Source: Rhizobium sp. BK399 | Lineage (GTDB): Bacteria > Pseudomonadota > Alphaproteobacteria > Rhizobiales > Rhizobiaceae | Assembly (NCBI RefSeq): GCF_014194695.1 | Contig: NZ_JACIAH010000022.1 | Span: forward strand, 1 to 64,000 | DNA: 64,000 nt | Reading direction: 5' to 3' | In this document: in pieces, positions 45,815 to 55,496 of the stretch | Layout of the letters: each line of letters begins with the position of its first letter | Numbering within the stretch: position 1 is the stretch's first letter | Made by a program: the position numbers and the translations under genes | The notes under the pieces: model-generated | What the model saw: the letters and a program-made list of their open reading frames with translations, nothing else | Database searches by the model: none | What the model was told of the DNA's origin: nothing

Positions 45815-46213
45815 CTATACCACGCGGCGCGCCTCGAGTGCCTCCTGTAGGGACCTCTGCACGATTGACGGTGTCGCCGGTTTTTTGACGACTCCGAGCG
45901 CGCCGCGGACACGACCCTCGACCATCTCGGGATTTCCCGTCATGAACACAACCGTAACGCCATACTCGTCGACAAGACGCTGACCAATATCAGGCCCCGT
46001 CGCGCCGTCTGCAAGATTAACGTCCACAAACGCAATGTCGGCCTTAGGCGCAAGCGATAGAGCCTGCTCGGTGTCTCGCGCGAGACCAACCACATCGAGG
46101 CCCATTTCCGTAACGGTCGCTTCCAGATCAAGCGCGATCAGGAACTCGTCTTCCACGATCATGACTTTGCGTGCGCCGTCTTCGGTGAACTTGTTTTCCA
46201 CACGGCCGAACAT
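45815..46213 (-). CDS. Single-domain response regulator
   Basis: 132 residues, a CheY-like receiver with no output domain. Phospho-acceptor Asp64 (AFVDVNLADG), acidic pocket EDE at 21-23, switch Thr92 (FMTGNPE) and Lys110/111 (VVKKPAT) are all present. AAAGGGGC lies upstream of the ATG at 46213; the frame extends further upstream but without support. No histidine kinase is nearby, so the partner is encoded elsewhere. It may act as a phosphate sink or a protein-binding switch, as other rhizobial single-domain regulators do. Confidence 0.9.
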   Translation of the reverse strand: MFGRVENKFTEDGARKVMIVEDEFLIALDLEATVTEMGLDVVGLARDTEQALSLAPKADIAFVDVNLADGATGPDIGQRLVDEYGVTVVFMTGNPEMVEGRVRGALGVVKKPATPSIVQRSLQEALEARRVV

Positions 46214-46465
46214 AAGTGCCCCTTTAAACTCAAAACATCCACATCCACTTGACCGCCTTGGGCAGGCCTTTCGGAAACGGGACGAGGGCGAAATGGTTCC
46301 GGAATGCAGAGCTGTTGGTGCAAAACCGGTCGGAATTGACGAATTCCGGCTATGCATGCTCGCGGTCCGTGGGGTGTCTCTCAGACAGCGTTTTGCCAGT
46401 GTTGACAACTGGATAGAGAGTGCCGAGAGTGCAGGCCTGATCAGCGCCAGCATCTTGGGGGACCT

Positions 46466-49400
46466 ATGTTTGTACGCGCGTTTTTTGCCGTCGCCGCGAC
46501 CCTTATCTCGGTCAGCTCACCGGCAGCAGCTGCCGAGACCACACGTACCATACAGACGATACAGGATGCCGATTACTTCGGCTTCGACCTGCGCACGGAA
46601 CAGAACCTCACCCTGGATCAGTGCAAGTCGTCCTGCATAGGCGACAAGTCCTGCAAAGCCTTCACCTACAATCCGAAGGTGAAATGGTGCTTCCTGAAAT
46701 CCGACTTCAAGACGATGAACCCCTTCCCCGGCGCCATCGCTGGCAAGATCGTCGAGACTTCGGCCGCTAAGAAGGAACCGGATATTGGTGCCGCTCCCCG
46801 CCTCACCTTCCTGTCCGGCGACGTTATCCAGCAGGCCCGCGACGACAAGTCCAATCTTGAAGTGGCTGACGATCAGCAGAGCCAGAGTGCCGACAGCCTG
46901 ATCGCCAATGGTCGCCTCGACCTGACATCAGGCAACGCCATCGACGCCGTGAAATCCTTTCGAAGTGCGCTCGCTCTCTCCGCTGATGATGCCGCCCTGT
47001 GGCTGGAGACGGCCCGCGCGGCTGACAGCTTCGTCAAGACCGACGACAACAATGGCAGCGACCTCTACGGACAGGCCGTCCTTGCCGCCGTCAACGGCTA
47101 TGAGCTGACGCGGACGACGACGAGCCGTGCGGAGGCGCTGGCCGTCCTTGCCGCCGCCCTCGACAAGAACGCAAATTATCGCGCCGCACTCAACGCCTAC
47201 AAGGCGAGCCTGGCACTGGTCGGCTCGAAGGATGTCCAGGCGGCGTTCCTGCAGCTGAAGGCGGCTCAAGGGTTTCGCATGACCGAGCACACTGTCGATG
47301 CCGACGGTGCAAACCCTCGCGCCTGTGCGACATTCTCCGAAACGCTGGTCAAGACGATCGACTACACCGCCTTCGTGACCTTGAACGGCGCCGCGCCCAA
47401 GGCTCTCGAGACCAATGACAAGCAGATCTGCATCGAGGGGCTGGCACACGGAGAGAACTACAAGATCGCCTTTCGTACTGGCCTTCCGTCTTCCGTGGAC
47501 GAGGTCCTGGAGGCGCCGGTCAGCCTCGATATCTATGTCAAGGATCGCACGGCAAGCGTGCGCTTCACGGGGGACAGTTTCGTCCTGCCTTCGACCGTTC
47601 GTCGCGGGATCCCGATCGTTTCGGTCAACATGGCTTCCGCCAATCTCAAGCTCTATCGCATTGGCGATCGCGGTATCGCGCCGCTTTTGACGAGCTCGCA
47701 GTTCCTGACACAGCTTGATGGCTATAGCGCGCAGCGGATCGAGGACGAAAGCGGCGAACTGGTCTGGCAAGGCTCGATCGACGTCGCCAATGATCTCAAC
47801 AAGGATGTCGTCACCAGCTTCCCGGTGGACGAGGCGCTGCCAGAGCGCAAACCGGGCGTCTATGTTCTGACGGCAACGGCGCCAAATGCCCCGAACCAGG
47901 ACTGGAATGCCCAGGCGACGCAATGGTTTGTCGTTTCCGATATCGGCATCACGACTTATGCAGGTACGGATGGCCTCAATGTTTTCACCCGCTCGCTGGC
48001 CTCGGCAAAACCGATCGCTGGGGTCCAGCTGCAGCTTCTGGCGAAGAACAATGAGGTGCTCGGCACCGCGACCACGGACGAGAACGGCCGCGCAAAGTTC
48101 ACCGCGGGTCTGATGCGTGCGACAGCTGCCCTGACGCCTGCTGTTATCACCGCCAGAAAAAATGATGCAGATTACGTCTTCCTCGACATGACCCGAGCGG
48201 GATTTGACCTCTCCGATCGGGGCGTCACAGGGCGCGCGTCTCCTGGCGCAATCGACGTCTTGAGTTGGACCGAGCGCGGCATCTACCGCGCCGGCGAGAC
48301 GGTCCATGCCGCTGCTCTTGCCCGCGATACCGATGGCAAGGCGATCGAGAATCTGCCACTGACCTTCATCTTCCTGCGCCCCGATGGTGTCGAGGACCGC
48401 CGGATCGTCAGCCAGACCAGCAACGTCGGCGGCTATGCCATTGACCTGCCCGTTCAGGAAAGCGCCATGCGCGGTACCTGGACGATGAACATTCATACCG
48501 ACCCAAAGGGCTCGCCGATCGCGACAAGAACCTTCCTTGTCGATGATTTCGTGCCCGATCGCACCGACATGGAGATCAGGACCGATGCAAAAATAATCGG
48601 TCCGGAGACCTCCGCGACAATCAACATCAGCGGCAAGTATCTCTACGGCGCGCCAGCGGCGGGTCTGTCGCTCGAAGGCGATGTCGTGATCAAGCCGACC
48701 CGCCAGGCGAAGGCCTTCCCCGGCTACTTCTTTGGCCTCGCCGACGAGGAAGCAGCCGAAGACACACGCCAGACCATAGAAGGTCTGCCCGACCTCGACG
48801 ACAACGGCGAAGCCATCACCGAGTTGACTGTCGGCGATCTGCCGGGGACGACGCAACTTCTGAGCGCCACCGTCTACATCAGGATGCAGGAAGCCGGTGG
48901 TCGCGCCATCGAGCGGTCGCTTGTTCTTCCCGTCAAGAACCAGGGCCCAATGATCGGCATCAAGCCGGAATTCTCGGGCGACCTTGGCGAAAATTCGATC
49001 GCGAACTTCACGGTTATCGGCCTCGATGCGGATGGTCAGAAGCAGGCGATGAGTGGGCTGCGCTGGAAGCTCTATAGGCTGAACCGGGACTATCAATGGT
49101 ACCGCGACGGTACAGCCTGGAAGTACGAGCCGATCTATACTGCCGAGCAGGTTTCCAACGGCAATGTCGATGCGTCTCTTGATGGTGCGAAAATATCGTC
49201 TGCAGTCGCCTGGGGGCGCTACCGCCTTGAGGTCGAAAGCACCGAGACCGATGGCCCTGTGACGAGCGTGGAATTCGACGCAGGCTGGTTCGTCCAGGCG
49301 ACATCGACGGAAACGCCCGACGGCCTTGAGATCGCACTCGACAAGGACAGCTACAAGATTGGTGAGACGGCCAAGCTGAAGGTCTCGTCGCGCTACGCCG

Positions 49401-51934
49401 GCGAATTGATGATCGCCGCAGGAACGGAAAATCTCGTGGCCGTGCAGAACGCTTCAATCGGCGAGAAGGGCGGCGAAGTCGATATCCCCATCACCTCCGA
49501 CTGGGGTGCCGGTGCCTACGTGACCGCCACGCTTTTTCGCCCGGGTGATGCGCAGGAAAGCCACATGCCGATGCGCTCGATCGGCGTGAAATGGCTAAAG
49601 GTTGATCCGGCGGAGCGTGCGCTTCAGGTCGCGATCAATGCGCCTGAAAAGATGCTGCCGCGCTCGTCCTTGCCAATCACCCTTGCCGTTGCCGGTGCCA
49701 AGGCCAGCGAGGACACTTATGTGACCGTTGCCGCGGTCGATGTCGGTATTCTCAATCTGACCCGCTACGAACCGCCCAACCCAGAAGACTGGTATTTTGG
49801 CCAGCGGCAGCTTGGGCTTGAGATCCGTGATCTCTACGGACGGCTGATCGACGGTTCGCTCGGCGCTACCGGCAAGCTGAGGACAGGCGGGGACGGAGGT
49901 GCTGTGGCACTTCAGGGAAGCCCGCCGACGCAAAAGCTTGTCGCCTTCTTCTCCGGCCCCGTGAAACTCGATGCCGATGGCAAGGCAACCGTCAACTTCG
50001 AAATTCCGCAGTTCAACGGCACGGCCCGCGTCATGGCGGTCGCCTGGTCGAAAGCCGGCGTTGGCCACGCAACGAAGGACGTCGTCATCCGCGATCCGGT
50101 CGTGGTGACGGCGAGCCTCCCGCGCTTCCTGGCGCCTGGAGATACGTCCGAACTTCGGCTCGATATTGCCAATACGGATGCGCCAGCAGGCGATTTCAAG
50201 CTGACTGTTGCCGGTAATGAGGCTGTGGGGGTCAATCAGCCCGCCCAGACGATCCATCTGGAGGCGGGAGCCAAATCAGCCGTCACGCTGGCTGTCGTCG
50301 GCAAGCAGCCGGGCAATGGCAGCGTTTCGATCAATCTTGTTGACATGGCCGGGCTGCCGCTGGATCAGACGGTCGACGTCCCTGTCCGACCGGCCGTCCT
50401 GCCGATCACCGAACGCCGTGTGCTCGCGCTCAATCCCGCCACCAAGCTGACCGTCGACAAGGCATTGCTGGCAGACAGCGTATTGCCGGGCGCCTCCGTC
50501 AGCGTCAGCGTCACACGTTCTGCCGCCTTCGACATTCCGGCTTTGCTGATGTCCCTCGACCGCTATCCGTTCGGTTGCGCCGAGCAGACGACCAGCCGGG
50601 CCTTGCCACTCCTATATCTGAGCGAGCTGGCAGGACAGGCTGGCCTGGACGATGATGCGGATGTCAAGAAACGGGTACAGGATGCGATCTACCGCGTGCT
50701 TTCCTATCAGGCTTCGGCGGGAAGTTTTGGCTTGTGGGGACCGGATAGCGGCGACCTCTGGCTCGATTCCTATGTCACCGACTTCCTGACCCGCGCACGC
50801 GAGCAGAGATATGATGTCCCCGAGCGTGCTTTCGCACAGGCACTTGAGAACCTTCAGAACGCGCTGAGCTACGACGTCAATGTCAAGGATCAGGGCGACC
50901 AGATCGCCTATGCGCTCTATGTTCTTGCCCGCAACAAGAAAGCCGCGATCAGCGACCTGCGCTACTATGCCGACACTGCCATCAACGACTTCCCGACGCC
51001 ACTAGCCAAGGCTCATATTGCTGCGGCACTGGCCCTCTACGGCGATGCGATCCGTTCGAAAAACATCTTCGTCGACGCCCTGCAGATGTCTGAGCAGTCG
51101 ATGGTAACGCGCGTCAACCTTTCGAGGACGGATTACGGCTCGATCCTGCGGGATGGGGCTGCAATCCTGGCGCTTGCCGCCGAGAGCCGTCCTGTTCCAC
51201 CCGTGGTTCCGGAACTGGCGAAAGCAGTCGCCAAGGAATGGAACCGCAGCAAGTACACAAGCACGCAGGAACAAGCCTGGATGCTGCTTGCCGCGCGGGC
51301 CATCCAGGGCGGTGATGATTCGATCAAGATCGATGTCAACGGCGCGTTGCACAATGGCGCCTACATGGCAAAGATGACAGGCGACGCCTTGCTCGGCAAC
51401 AGCCTTGCGCTCATCAACCAAACCGGCGAACCCCTATCGGCTGTCGTGACGACGGTTGCAGCCCCCGTCGTGCCGCCGCCCGCGGGTGGTGATGGCTTTG
51501 CCATCGAACGTAACTACTACACGATGGATGGCGAGGAGGCGAATGTCACCGGGGCCACGCAGAACGAACGCTATGTCGTTGTCCTGCACATCACGGAAAG
51601 CAACAACTGGCCGTCGCGGATCGTCGTGACGGACCTGCTGCCTGCCGGCTTCCAGATCGACAATCCGAGCCTGGTCGACAGCGCCCAACTGACGAACTTC
51701 GACTGGATCGGCGAGGTGACGGCTGCCCATACCGAATTCCGCAATGACCGCTTCGTGGCCGCATTCAATCGGTCGGCGGACGACAATCGTGAGATCAATG
51801 TCGCCTATGTCGTGCGTGCCGTGACCCCCGGCACCTACGATCATCCGGCGGCCGTGGTCGAGGACATGTATCGGCCGCAGCTGTCTGCGCGTACAGCAAC
51901 CGGCAAGATGGAGGTCACCGCAGCGTCGAAATGA
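46466..51934 (+). CDS. Bacterial alpha-2-macroglobulin with PAN domain
   Basis: 1822 residues, periplasmic. Signal peptide ending SPAAAAE (about 1-25), with no lipobox. A PAN/Apple-like domain follows (about 30-95; DADYFGFDLRTEQNLTLDQC, CKAFTYNPKVKWCFL), then a TPR-like stretch (about 130-250) and the macroglobulin domains (for example ERGIYRAGETVHAAAL). The thioester motif YPFGCAEQTTS is at about 1367-1377, followed by the alpha/alpha-toroid. In the family the thioester traps attacking proteases after bait cleavage. Its TGA overlaps the ATG of the PBP1C gene, the usual pairing of protease defence with cell-wall repair. Confidence 0.94.
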   Translation: MFVRAFFAVAATLISVSSPAAAAETTRTIQTIQDADYFGFDLRTEQNLTLDQCKSSCIGDKSCKAFTYNPKVKWCFLKSDFKTMNPFPGAIAGKIVETSAAKKEPDIGAAPRLTFLSGDVIQQARDDKSNLEVADDQQSQSADSLIANGRLDLTSGNAIDAVKSFRSALALSADDAALWLETARAADSFVKTDDNNGSDLYGQAVLAAVNGYELTRTTTSRAEALAVLAAALDKNANYRAALNAYKASLALVGSKDVQAAFLQLKAAQGFRMTEHTVDADGANPRACATFSETLVKTIDYTAFVTLNGAAPKALETNDKQICIEGLAHGENYKIAFRTGLPSSVDEVLEAPVSLDIYVKDRTASVRFTGDSFVLPSTVRRGIPIVSVNMASANLKLYRIGDRGIAPLLTSSQFLTQLDGYSAQRIEDESGELVWQGSIDVANDLNKDVVTSFPVDEALPERKPGVYVLTATAPNAPNQDWNAQATQWFVVSDIGITTYAGTDGLNVFTRSLASAKPIAGVQLQLLAKNNEVLGTATTDENGRAKFTAGLMRATAALTPAVITARKNDADYVFLDMTRAGFDLSDRGVTGRASPGAIDVLSWTERGIYRAGETVHAAALARDTDGKAIENLPLTFIFLRPDGVEDRRIVSQTSNVGGYAIDLPVQESAMRGTWTMNIHTDPKGSPIATRTFLVDDFVPDRTDMEIRTDAKIIGPETSATINISGKYLYGAPAAGLSLEGDVVIKPTRQAKAFPGYFFGLADEEAAEDTRQTIEGLPDLDDNGEAITELTVGDLPGTTQLLSATVYIRMQEAGGRAIERSLVLPVKNQGPMIGIKPEFSGDLGENSIANFTVIGLDADGQKQAMSGLRWKLYRLNRDYQWYRDGTAWKYEPIYTAEQVSNGNVDASLDGAKISSAVAWGRYRLEVESTETDGPVTSVEFDAGWFVQATSTETPDGLEIALDKDSYKIGETAKLKVSSRYAGELMIAAGTENLVAVQNASIGEKGGEVDIPITSDWGAGAYVTATLFRPGDAQESHMPMRSIGVKWLKVDPAERALQVAINAPEKMLPRSSLPITLAVAGAKASEDTYVTVAAVDVGILNLTRYEPPNPEDWYFGQRQLGLEIRDLYGRLIDGSLGATGKLRTGGDGGAVALQGSPPTQKLVAFFSGPVKLDADGKATVNFEIPQFNGTARVMAVAWSKAGVGHATKDVVIRDPVVVTASLPRFLAPGDTSELRLDIANTDAPAGDFKLTVAGNEAVGVNQPAQTIHLEAGAKSAVTLAVVGKQPGNGSVSINLVDMAGLPLDQTVDVPVRPAVLPITERRVLALNPATKLTVDKALLADSVLPGASVSVSVTRSAAFDIPALLMSLDRYPFGCAEQTTSRALPLLYLSELAGQAGLDDDADVKKRVQDAIYRVLSYQASAGSFGLWGPDSGDLWLDSYVTDFLTRAREQRYDVPERAFAQALENLQNALSYDVNVKDQGDQIAYALYVLARNKKAAISDLRYYADTAINDFPTPLAKAHIAAALALYGDAIRSKNIFVDALQMSEQSMVTRVNLSRTDYGSILRDGAAILALAAESRPVPPVVPELAKAVAKEWNRSKYTSTQEQAWMLLAARAIQGGDDSIKIDVNGALHNGAYMAKMTGDALLGNSLALINQTGEPLSAVVTTVAAPVVPPPAGGDGFAIERNYYTMDGEEANVTGATQNERYVVVLHITESNNWPSRIVVTDLLPAGFQIDNPSLVDSAQLTNFDWIGEVTAAHTEFRNDRFVAAFNRSADDNREINVAYVVRAVTPGTYDHPAAVVEDMYRPQLSARTATGKMEVTAASK

Positions 51935-54012
51935 GGCTTGGAAGAAAGCTTGCGATCGGAAGCGCTGCCGGCATCGTCCTTGCCGGTGCCGGACTGGTTT
52001 TGCTCGATGCCGCCGACCGGACCTATCCGCCGCCTCTCACGACGGCGGACATGGTCTCGGCCGAAGTGCTCGACCAGGACGGTCAGCTGCTGCGCGCCTT
52101 CGCAATTCCCGGGGGCCTCTGGCGTCTGAAGACGACCGTGGCCGACGTCGATCCGCGGTTTCTCAAGATGCTGGTCGCCTATGAGGACCGGCGGTTCTAC
52201 ACCCATGCGGGCATCGACCTGCAGGCCATCGGACGTGCCGCTCTCCAACTCGTCACCCATGGCCGCATCGTCTCAGGTGCATCGACGCTGTCAATGCAGG
52301 TCGCCCGGCTCATCGAGCCGCGGCAGGGCCGCTCGCTGTCGGCGAAACTCCTGCAAATGGCGCGCGCCATCCAGATTGAGCGGCGGCTTTCCAAGGAACA
52401 GATCCTCAATCTCTATCTGACGCATGCGCCTTATGGCGGGAATCTCGAGGGAGTGCGCGCCGCAAGCCTTGCTTACTTTGGCAAGGAGCCGCGACGGCTG
52501 ACTGTTGCGCAGGCCGCTCTCCTTGTCGCGCTGCCACAGCTGCCGGAAGGGCGCCGGCCGGACCGCAATCTGGTGGCAGCCGAAACGGCTCGCAAACGGG
52601 TGCTGGAGCGCGTCGCCGTTGCCGACGTTGTCGGCGAAGGTGAGACGGCGCGTGCGGACGTCGTCCCCGTGCCATCGGGACGCATGCAGCTCCCGGCGCT
52701 TGCGGCCCATGTTGGCGAAGCAGCACGACGCACGGATCCAATGGCGCTGCGATACCAGACAACCCTGAAGAAACAGGTGCAGGCCGGATTGGAAGCCGTC
52801 GCCCGCGCCTCCGCCCCGAGACTCGGCCCGAAACTGTCGATTGCCATGGTCATGGCCGATGCGCAGACCGGCGACATCGTCGGTGAGGTTGGCTCGGCCG
52901 ACTATTTCGACGCCAGTCGGTCTGGCTGGATCGACATGACGCGCTTCAGCCGTTCGCCGGGCTCCACCCTGAAGCCATTCATCTACGGCCTCGCCTTCGA
53001 GGAAGGTCTTGTCAGCCAGGAGACGATCATCGAGGATCGCCCCGCCGATTTTTTCGGCTACCGGCCGCGCAATTTCGACATGAGCTATCAGGGCGATGTC
53101 ACGGTGCGCGAAGCGCTGCAATTGTCGCTGAACGTTCCGACGGTCAAGTTGCTCGATTCCATCAATCCGGCCAAGCTGCTGATCCGCTTTCGCCGTGCCG
53201 AGGTGCGGCCACTGTTGCCACCGAACGAAACACCTGGCCTCGCAATCGGGCTCGGGGGCCTCGGCATCACGCTGAAGGATCTGGTGCAGCTTTACACCGC
53301 CCTCGCAAACCGCGGCCAGCCAGTCCGCATCGGCGATGGCGTCAACGACCAGCCGGGCAAGATCGATGGCGAGGGCATGCTGGATCCGGTGGCCACCTGG
53401 AATGTCGCCGACGTCCTCTCGGGCGTCATTCCGCCGGCTGGCGCTCACAAACGCGGCATCGCGTACAAGACGGGCACCAGCTACGGCTATCGTGATGCCT
53501 GGTCCGTCGGATATGATGGCCGTTACGTGCTCGGCGTCTGGGTCGGTCGACCCGACAATGGTGCCGTGCCGGGCTTGACGGGCTACGGAACTGCTGCCCC
53601 CATCCTGTTTGAAGCCTTTGCAAAATCAGGAATTGCGACGACGCCCCTTCCCCGCCCGCCCTCGGGAGCGGTTCGCATTGCCCAGGCCGACCTGCCGATC
53701 AGCCAACGGCGCTTTGCCATCAATCCGGGTGGCCTCCTTGCGATATCGGGCCGCGAGCAGGCACCGCAGATCGTGTATCCGCCCGAGGGGGCGCACGTTG
53801 ATCTTGGGGCACGGCGCGGAGATGGCTCGCCGCTGATGCTGAAGCTGCAGGGCGGGCGGGCACCCTTCCGGTGGTTAGCCAATGGCAAGCCGCTGCCGGA
53901 TGTGTCGAAGCGGCGGACCAACCAGTGGATCCCGGACGGTGCCGGCTATTCAAAACTCACCGTGATCGACTCCATGGGTCGGGCAGCAAGTGTCGGCGTC
54001 TATATCGAGTGA
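51931..54012 (+). CDS. pbpC: Penicillin-binding protein 1C
   Basis: Bifunctional peptidoglycan synthase, 693 residues. One N-terminal membrane helix (about 8-27). Glycosyltransferase domain: EDRRFYTHAGID (about 86-97) and GASTLSMQVARL. Transpeptidase domain: SxxK in SPGSTLKPF (about 342), SxN in LSLNVP and KTGTSYGYRDAW (about 512). The C-terminal 90 residues form the BiPBP_C domain specific to PBP1C. ATGA overlap with the macroglobulin gene indicates coupled expression. Confidence 0.95.
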   Translation: MRLGRKLAIGSAAGIVLAGAGLVLLDAADRTYPPPLTTADMVSAEVLDQDGQLLRAFAIPGGLWRLKTTVADVDPRFLKMLVAYEDRRFYTHAGIDLQAIGRAALQLVTHGRIVSGASTLSMQVARLIEPRQGRSLSAKLLQMARAIQIERRLSKEQILNLYLTHAPYGGNLEGVRAASLAYFGKEPRRLTVAQAALLVALPQLPEGRRPDRNLVAAETARKRVLERVAVADVVGEGETARADVVPVPSGRMQLPALAAHVGEAARRTDPMALRYQTTLKKQVQAGLEAVARASAPRLGPKLSIAMVMADAQTGDIVGEVGSADYFDASRSGWIDMTRFSRSPGSTLKPFIYGLAFEEGLVSQETIIEDRPADFFGYRPRNFDMSYQGDVTVREALQLSLNVPTVKLLDSINPAKLLIRFRRAEVRPLLPPNETPGLAIGLGGLGITLKDLVQLYTALANRGQPVRIGDGVNDQPGKIDGEGMLDPVATWNVADVLSGVIPPAGAHKRGIAYKTGTSYGYRDAWSVGYDGRYVLGVWVGRPDNGAVPGLTGYGTAAPILFEAFAKSGIATTPLPRPPSGAVRIAQADLPISQRRFAINPGGLLAISGREQAPQIVYPPEGAHVDLGARRGDGSPLMLKLQGGRAPFRWLANGKPLPDVSKRRTNQWIPDGAGYSKLTVIDSMGRAASVGVYIE

Positions 54013-54020
54013 GAAGGGTC

Positions 54021-54041
54021 GCCCCTGGATCAACCAGGGGC
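54021..54041 (+). terminator. Hairpin after pbpC
   Basis: GCCCCTGG, loop ATCAA, CCAGGGGC: a perfect 8-bp stem starting 9 bp after the pbpC stop. There is no clear T-run, so it may act as an RNA-stabilising or weak terminator hairpin for the operon. Confidence 0.6.
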
Positions 54042-54098
54042 CAGATTTCGGTGTCGGAGGCAGGATGAAATCCCCTGCTCTGGACGTGACACCTCCAA

Positions 54099-54449
54099 CT
54101 AGCGACTGAACGGGTGAAGTCGGCGTAGACGGTTGGCTGCATAGCCAAAAGCGACACCGATCGTTGCACCGAGAGCCTTCACGGCAGCATCGTCGAGCCT
54201 GGCATGACGGCTGGCGGACAAATATTGCAGCAGTTCCATTGCCGCTGCCCCTGCTATCACGAGGATCGCGCAGGTTAGAAATTGGCGAGGATAAGCCATG
54301 ACGAAAAGCCCGGCCATCAGCGTGAAGGCAAGGGCCCGATCATAATTGACCGGCATCACGTCATGCGGTCTCATCCCGATCGGTGAAACGGTCACGAACA
54401 CAATAGCGCCAAGCCACAGCCACGCTGCTGTCTTTATCAGTCGATCCAT
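54099..54449 (-). CDS. VanZ-family small membrane protein
   Basis: 116 residues with four hydrophobic helices. It opens WLWLGAIVFVTVSPIGMRP and has the conserved AMELLQYLSASRHARLDDAAVKALGA, the E-x2-Q ... R-x-D-x2-x-N-like pattern of VanZ-like proteins. Biochemical function is unknown for these rhizobial members. Single-gene unit convergent with pbpC. Confidence 0.8.
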   Translation of the reverse strand: MDRLIKTAAWLWLGAIVFVTVSPIGMRPHDVMPVNYDRALAFTLMAGLFVMAYPRQFLTCAILVIAGAAAMELLQYLSASRHARLDDAAVKALGATIGVAFGYAANRLRRLHPFSR

Positions 54450-54607
54450 CGGCGCACGATAACCGACAGGACCTGCGGCCTCCAGTCAGTCGAATTGCTG
54501 AAACCATTTTTGGGCGAGAATGACCGATATTTCACCGCTCCGTCTGATTTTCTATTTTTATTCAATACCTTGGCCGCGCTGTCGCCGCGGTAAGCCGAAG
54601 GAGGTAC

Positions 54608-54649
54608 GTGTCACGAAAAAGTGTTCTGGCTATATTAGACCGACCTTAA
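54608..54649 (+). CDS. Possible 13-codon leader ORF
   Basis: GTG at 54608 follows AAGGAGGT and opens a 13-codon frame (VSRKSVLAILDRP) ending in TAA at 54647. The ribosome binding site is strong but the 3-base gap is short. It lies 91 bp before the next gene and overlaps a small ACCGA/TCGGT hairpin at 54639-54654. It could be a leader peptide or chance. Confidence 0.25.
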   Translation: MSRKSVLAILDRP

Positions 54650-54740
54650 TCGGTTGATTGTTGGAATCGTCTGGGTCCCCTTGTTTGCGTTCTGTTTCCA
54701 CCTGCGTCATGACCGGCACACGGCCCCCAAAGAGGTGAGC

Positions 54741-55130
54741 ATGAACGAAAACGACGAACCGCTGTGGGAGCTTGATGAAGAGCTCTCGACATTGACGATC
54801 AGCTTTCCGACGGATCCACCGGTCGCACTCGTTCTCGACGCGGCAGCTGTTTCGGAACTCATCGAGGGTGCCGGCCAGGTCAGGGCGAAGATGGCGACGC
54901 CCCATTCCGAGGATTGGCAGGCAGGTCAAATGGTCGACGCCGTCCTCGATCCACGGTGGTATTCGGAGCCCGACGCCTTGCTGGAAGAATCGCTCCTCCA
55001 CATTCGCGATCCCCGCTATGGCTGGTTGCACTATGCCCTTCCCCGCGAGTCTGCCAAGGCCCTGGGAAAGCTTCTTCTCCGCCAGGCAAAAGGCGGCCTT
55101 GAGGACGACGGACGACAGCGGTCGAACTGA
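54741..55130 (+). CDS. Conserved hypothetical acidic protein
   Basis: 129 residues from the ATG at 54741, which follows AGAGGTGAGC. No domain is recognised. The protein is soluble and acidic, with the patterns LWELDEELSTLTISFPTDPP and DPRYGWLHYALPRESAKAL; no signal peptide, Cys pair or helix-turn-helix is visible. The composition matches its neighbours, so it is probably a real gene. A longer frame from 54654 has no ribosome binding site. Confidence 0.7.
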   Translation: MNENDEPLWELDEELSTLTISFPTDPPVALVLDAAAVSELIEGAGQVRAKMATPHSEDWQAGQMVDAVLDPRWYSEPDALLEESLLHIRDPRYGWLHYALPRESAKALGKLLLRQAKGGLEDDGRQRSN

Positions 55131-55496
55131 ACTTTTTCACGCGCAAAGGTGAGGCATGCTACCGCTTTTGCCTGACGTGCAATCAACGCCTGGTCGTGCT
55201 TTTATACTCTGGCAAGAGGGATATTTGTTTCGGGTATCATTTCAGTACCTGCTAAATTGTTTTGACGACGGACTGTGGCCTGCCTCCGGCGGGCCACTTA
55301 TTTTTTCTGAAGCGTTCCTGCTGTGATTTTTGCTCGACATGCCCCTTGACCTTCCAATGGCTGAAAGGTCTATAAAACCTGTCTGGGCAAACCTCGACCT
55401 CACCCCTGTCGCCCCCTTTCGCGCGCTCCATGAGCGAAGCCTTCTTTTTTTTCTGGCTGCGGGAATAAATCGGCGCGGGCATCCGTATACTCAATC
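55131..55496. other. Intergenic region upstream of the ECF sigma gene
   Basis: The 366 bp include the terminator at 55275-55308 and, downstream of it, the promoter region of the sigma operon. No gene is supported. I could not place a convincing ECF-type promoter. Confidence 0.5.
55275..55308 (+). terminator. Rho-independent terminator
   Basis: GTGGCCTGCC (55275-55284), loop TCC, GGCGGGCCAC (55288-55297), followed by a T-rich run (TTATTTTTTCT). One G:U pair in a 10-bp stem. It lies about 145 bp after the small hypothetical gene and insulates the sigma operon. Confidence 0.85.

Noticed and set aside
46928..49096. Minus-strand open frame of 722 codons
   Set aside because: Antisense to the alpha-2-macroglobulin gene, which has signal peptide, domains and thioester motif; the shadow has none.
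52291..53448. Minus-strand open frame of 385 codons
   Set aside because: Antisense to the PBP1C transpeptidase region; no recognisable features.
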